This document shows positions 6,861-8,237 of a stretch of 8,237 nt of DNA, piece by piece. Both the position numbers and the translations under genes were made by a program. The DNA is from Verrucomicrobiales bacterium (lineage in GTDB: Bacteria > Verrucomicrobiota > Verrucomicrobiia > Limisphaerales > UBA1096). The notes under the pieces were generated by a model. It searched no databases and had not been told where the DNA came from. It worked only from the letters and a program-made list of their open reading frames with translations. Each line of letters opens with the position of its first letter. The first letter of the stretch is position 1. The stretch spans positions 1 through 8,237 of the forward strand of contig PBKH01000021.1 of the NCBI GenBank assembly GCA_002721375.1, in the 5' to 3' direction.

Positions 6861-8237
6861 TCATGGCTGCTTGGCCTTGTTTCGGTAATATTCGCGGAGC
6901 TGGCGCGTCATTTCCAATTTGTCCGGTCGAGGTCGCTCTCGGACCGGCAGTGCTTGGCCATCCTCTCGGCCGAATTCATCGAGTGTACGAAATGGAGGCT
7001 CGGCGTCGTTTGTGTCCTTTTGCCATTTGGCCAAAGCTCGGCGGAACCTATTCAATCGCTTGGCCTGTCCAGAATCAGTCGCAAGGTTTCGGAGTTCGAA
7101 AGGATCGTTTTGAATATCGTATAGCTCTTCCTTGGCCCGGGGTTGGATGAAGGTGTTCTTTTGCGAGTCGGCGAGCTTGCCTTCATCGCGGAGTCGGATC
7201 ATTTCGCGGTAGGCAATAGATCGGACAACATCGGCCGGTGGCGTGTTGGGGAGATCATCGTAAAAGTTGCGGATATACTTGAAGCGTTTATTGCGAACTG
7301 CACGCACACGATCCTCGTAGTCATGCCAGTTTCGCTCTGCAAAAACGAAGTTGTGTATGGTGAGTTTTGGGTTACGAATCAGAGGCAGAAAACTGCGCCC
7401 CTCGAAAATTTTCGGTTTTGCAAGACCGGCCAACTCCAGAAACGCTGGCCCGATGTCGATGGAACTTACAAGGCTATCACTTTTGCTACCAGGCTTAATG
7501 CGGTCCGGCCAGTGTGTGATAAAAGGAGTCCGAATTCCGCTGTCGTAAAGTGTGGTTTTGTCCCGTGGAAATGGTCGGCCATTGTCGCTGATGAAGAGAA
7601 CGAAAGTGTTGTCCAGTACCCCTTGCTGTTTCAACTCGCTCATCACCTCGCCAACGAATCGGTCTAGTCGGCTGATTTCGTCATAGTAGAGCGCGTAGTC
7701 TTTACGACTCTTTGGCGTATCTGCCACATACGGCGGCAACTTGACCTCTTCTGGTTTGTGTGGATTTTCGAGTATTCCTTCGTCGTAGTCGCGGTGTGGA
7801 TCAAGCGCAGCGAGCCAAAGGAAAAAAGGCTTGTTCTTGGGGCGTGTTTTGAGCACGGGCACCCACTGGTCGCATCCACTCCGGGCGTCGCCGATCACTT
7901 TTTGGATGATTTTCCCCTCTTTGGCTGCTTCCCCGGTGGGTAGTTGAAAACCGGATATATCTGCTTCGCGTACTTCATCAAAATGATCCTTAACCGCATT
8001 GCCGAGATGCCATTTACCGGCGGCGGCTGTCCAATAGCCGGAAGACTTAAGCAGTTCGACAAACGTTAGGCGATCAGCCGGCAGAGGCCAGTGCAGCTGC
8101 TCAGCATCGGTTTGATGTGGATAGGTGCCGGTGATGATGCTCGCACGGCTCGGGCTGCAGGAGCTAATGGTGAGAAAGGCGTTTGTGAACTGCATACCCC
8201 CTCTGGCCAAACGATTGAGGTGGGGTGTACGGATGTT
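6861..8237 (-). CDS. Sulfatase, heparan N-sulfatase (SGSH)-like, N-terminus cut by window edge
   Basis: The frame is open from the right edge to TGA at 6861-6863, giving 458 visible residues that begin NIRTPHLNRLARGG. Only the start, probably a signal peptide and the first Asp-Asp metal site (about 30-50 residues), is missing. The apparent start inside the frame at 8210 is a TTG (Leu) within the conserved segment and is not real. Numbering from the edge, the formylglycine motif CSPSR is at 27-31, with Cys27 encoded at 8157-8159. GKWHLG is at 74-79, DPHRD at 146-150 and SDNG at 217-220. The segment GRPFPRDKTTLYDSG (220-234) and NWHDYEDRVRAVR further on are typical of SGSH-like bacterial sulfatases (SulfAtlas S1_8 style), which act on N- or O-sulfated amino sugars. 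Subfamily is from memory. It is the first visible gene of the cluster, and its promoter lies outside the window. Confidence 0.93.
   Translation of the reverse strand, partial: NIRTPHLNRLARGGMQFTNAFLTISSCSPSRASIITGTYPHQTDAEQLHWPLPADRLTFVELLKSSGYWTAAAGKWHLGNAVKDHFDEVREADISGFQLPTGEAAKEGKIIQKVIGDARSGCDQWVPVLKTRPKNKPFFLWLAALDPHRDYDEGILENPHKPEEVKLPPYVADTPKSRKDYALYYDEISRLDRFVGEVMSELKQQGVLDNTFVLFISDNGRPFPRDKTTLYDSGIRTPFITHWPDRIKPGSKSDSLVSSIDIGPAFLELAGLAKPKIFEGRSFLPLIRNPKLTIHNFVFAERNWHDYEDRVRAVRNKRFKYIRNFYDDLPNTPPADVVRSIAYREMIRLRDEGKLADSQKNTFIQPRAKEELYDIQNDPFELRNLATDSGQAKRLNRFRRALAKWQKDTNDAEPPFRTLDEFGREDGQALPVRERPRPDKLEMTRQLREYYRNKAKQP

Noticed and set aside
7143..7667. 174-codon plus-strand open frame
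   Set aside because: It is antisense to the SGSH-like sulfatase, whose frame is well supported by motifs. No recognisable protein features.
8208..8210. Start of the right-hand sulfatase at 8210
   Set aside because: The codon is TTG inside the conserved segment TPHLNRLARGG and the frame continues to the window edge, so the gene is truncated, not short.
1..8237. CRISPR arrays, tRNA/rRNA genes, insertion sequences, riboswitches
   Set aside because: No spaced direct repeats, cloverleaf-like segments, transposase frames or terminal inverted repeats were seen on either strand.

Overview
The window looks like a piece of a PVC-group bacterial chromosome, most probably Verrucomicrobiota. The basis is the roughly balanced GC content, two exported sulfatases side by side, a verrucomicrobial-looking PurQ and an unusual aldehyde dehydrogenase of a kind I associate with Verrucomicrobiota, Planctomycetes and Acidobacteria. 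This placement is an inference from protein style, not from a marker gene. The window is almost fully coding, with seven genes plus one gene tail, and shows no mobile element, RNA gene or CRISPR array.

Layout. Bases 1-185 hold the tail of an unrecognised plus-strand gene, followed after 27 bases by an aldehyde dehydrogenase superfamily gene (213-1655). Facing it on the minus strand is a beta-CASP metallo-beta-lactamase-fold ribonuclease-type gene (1761-3155). A 191-base divergent intergenic region separates that gene from purS and purQ (3347-4319, plus strand), two subunits of the fourth step of purine synthesis. purL is not adjacent, and a good intrinsic terminator (4424-4473) closes the unit. 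The rest is one minus-strand cluster: an SGSH-like sulfatase entering from the right edge (6861-8237, N-terminus missing), an arylsulfatase-A-like sulfatase with a signal peptide (5336-6799), and, 6 bases downstream, a polytopic PAP2-superfamily membrane enzyme (4472-5329).

How the genes work together. The two sulfatases belong to different subfamilies and carry different formylglycine motifs (CSPSR and CSASR). They probably remove different sulfate groups from a sulfated glycan outside the cytoplasm. The PAP2 protein is tightly coupled to them, but its substrate cannot be read from the sequence. The housekeeping genes (purSQ, the beta-CASP nuclease) and the dehydrogenase show no functional link to the sulfatases.

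The most unexpected signal is at the DNA level. The octamer GCTTGGCC (complement GGCCAAGC) occurs 11 times by eye, where about 0.25 would be expected. Copies lie in intergenic spaces and in two different reading frames within genes. Related 12-base palindromes GCTTG-NN-CAAGC sit at the 3' ends of both sulfatase genes. This resembles an iterated genomic word, such as an uptake, recombination or methylation motif.
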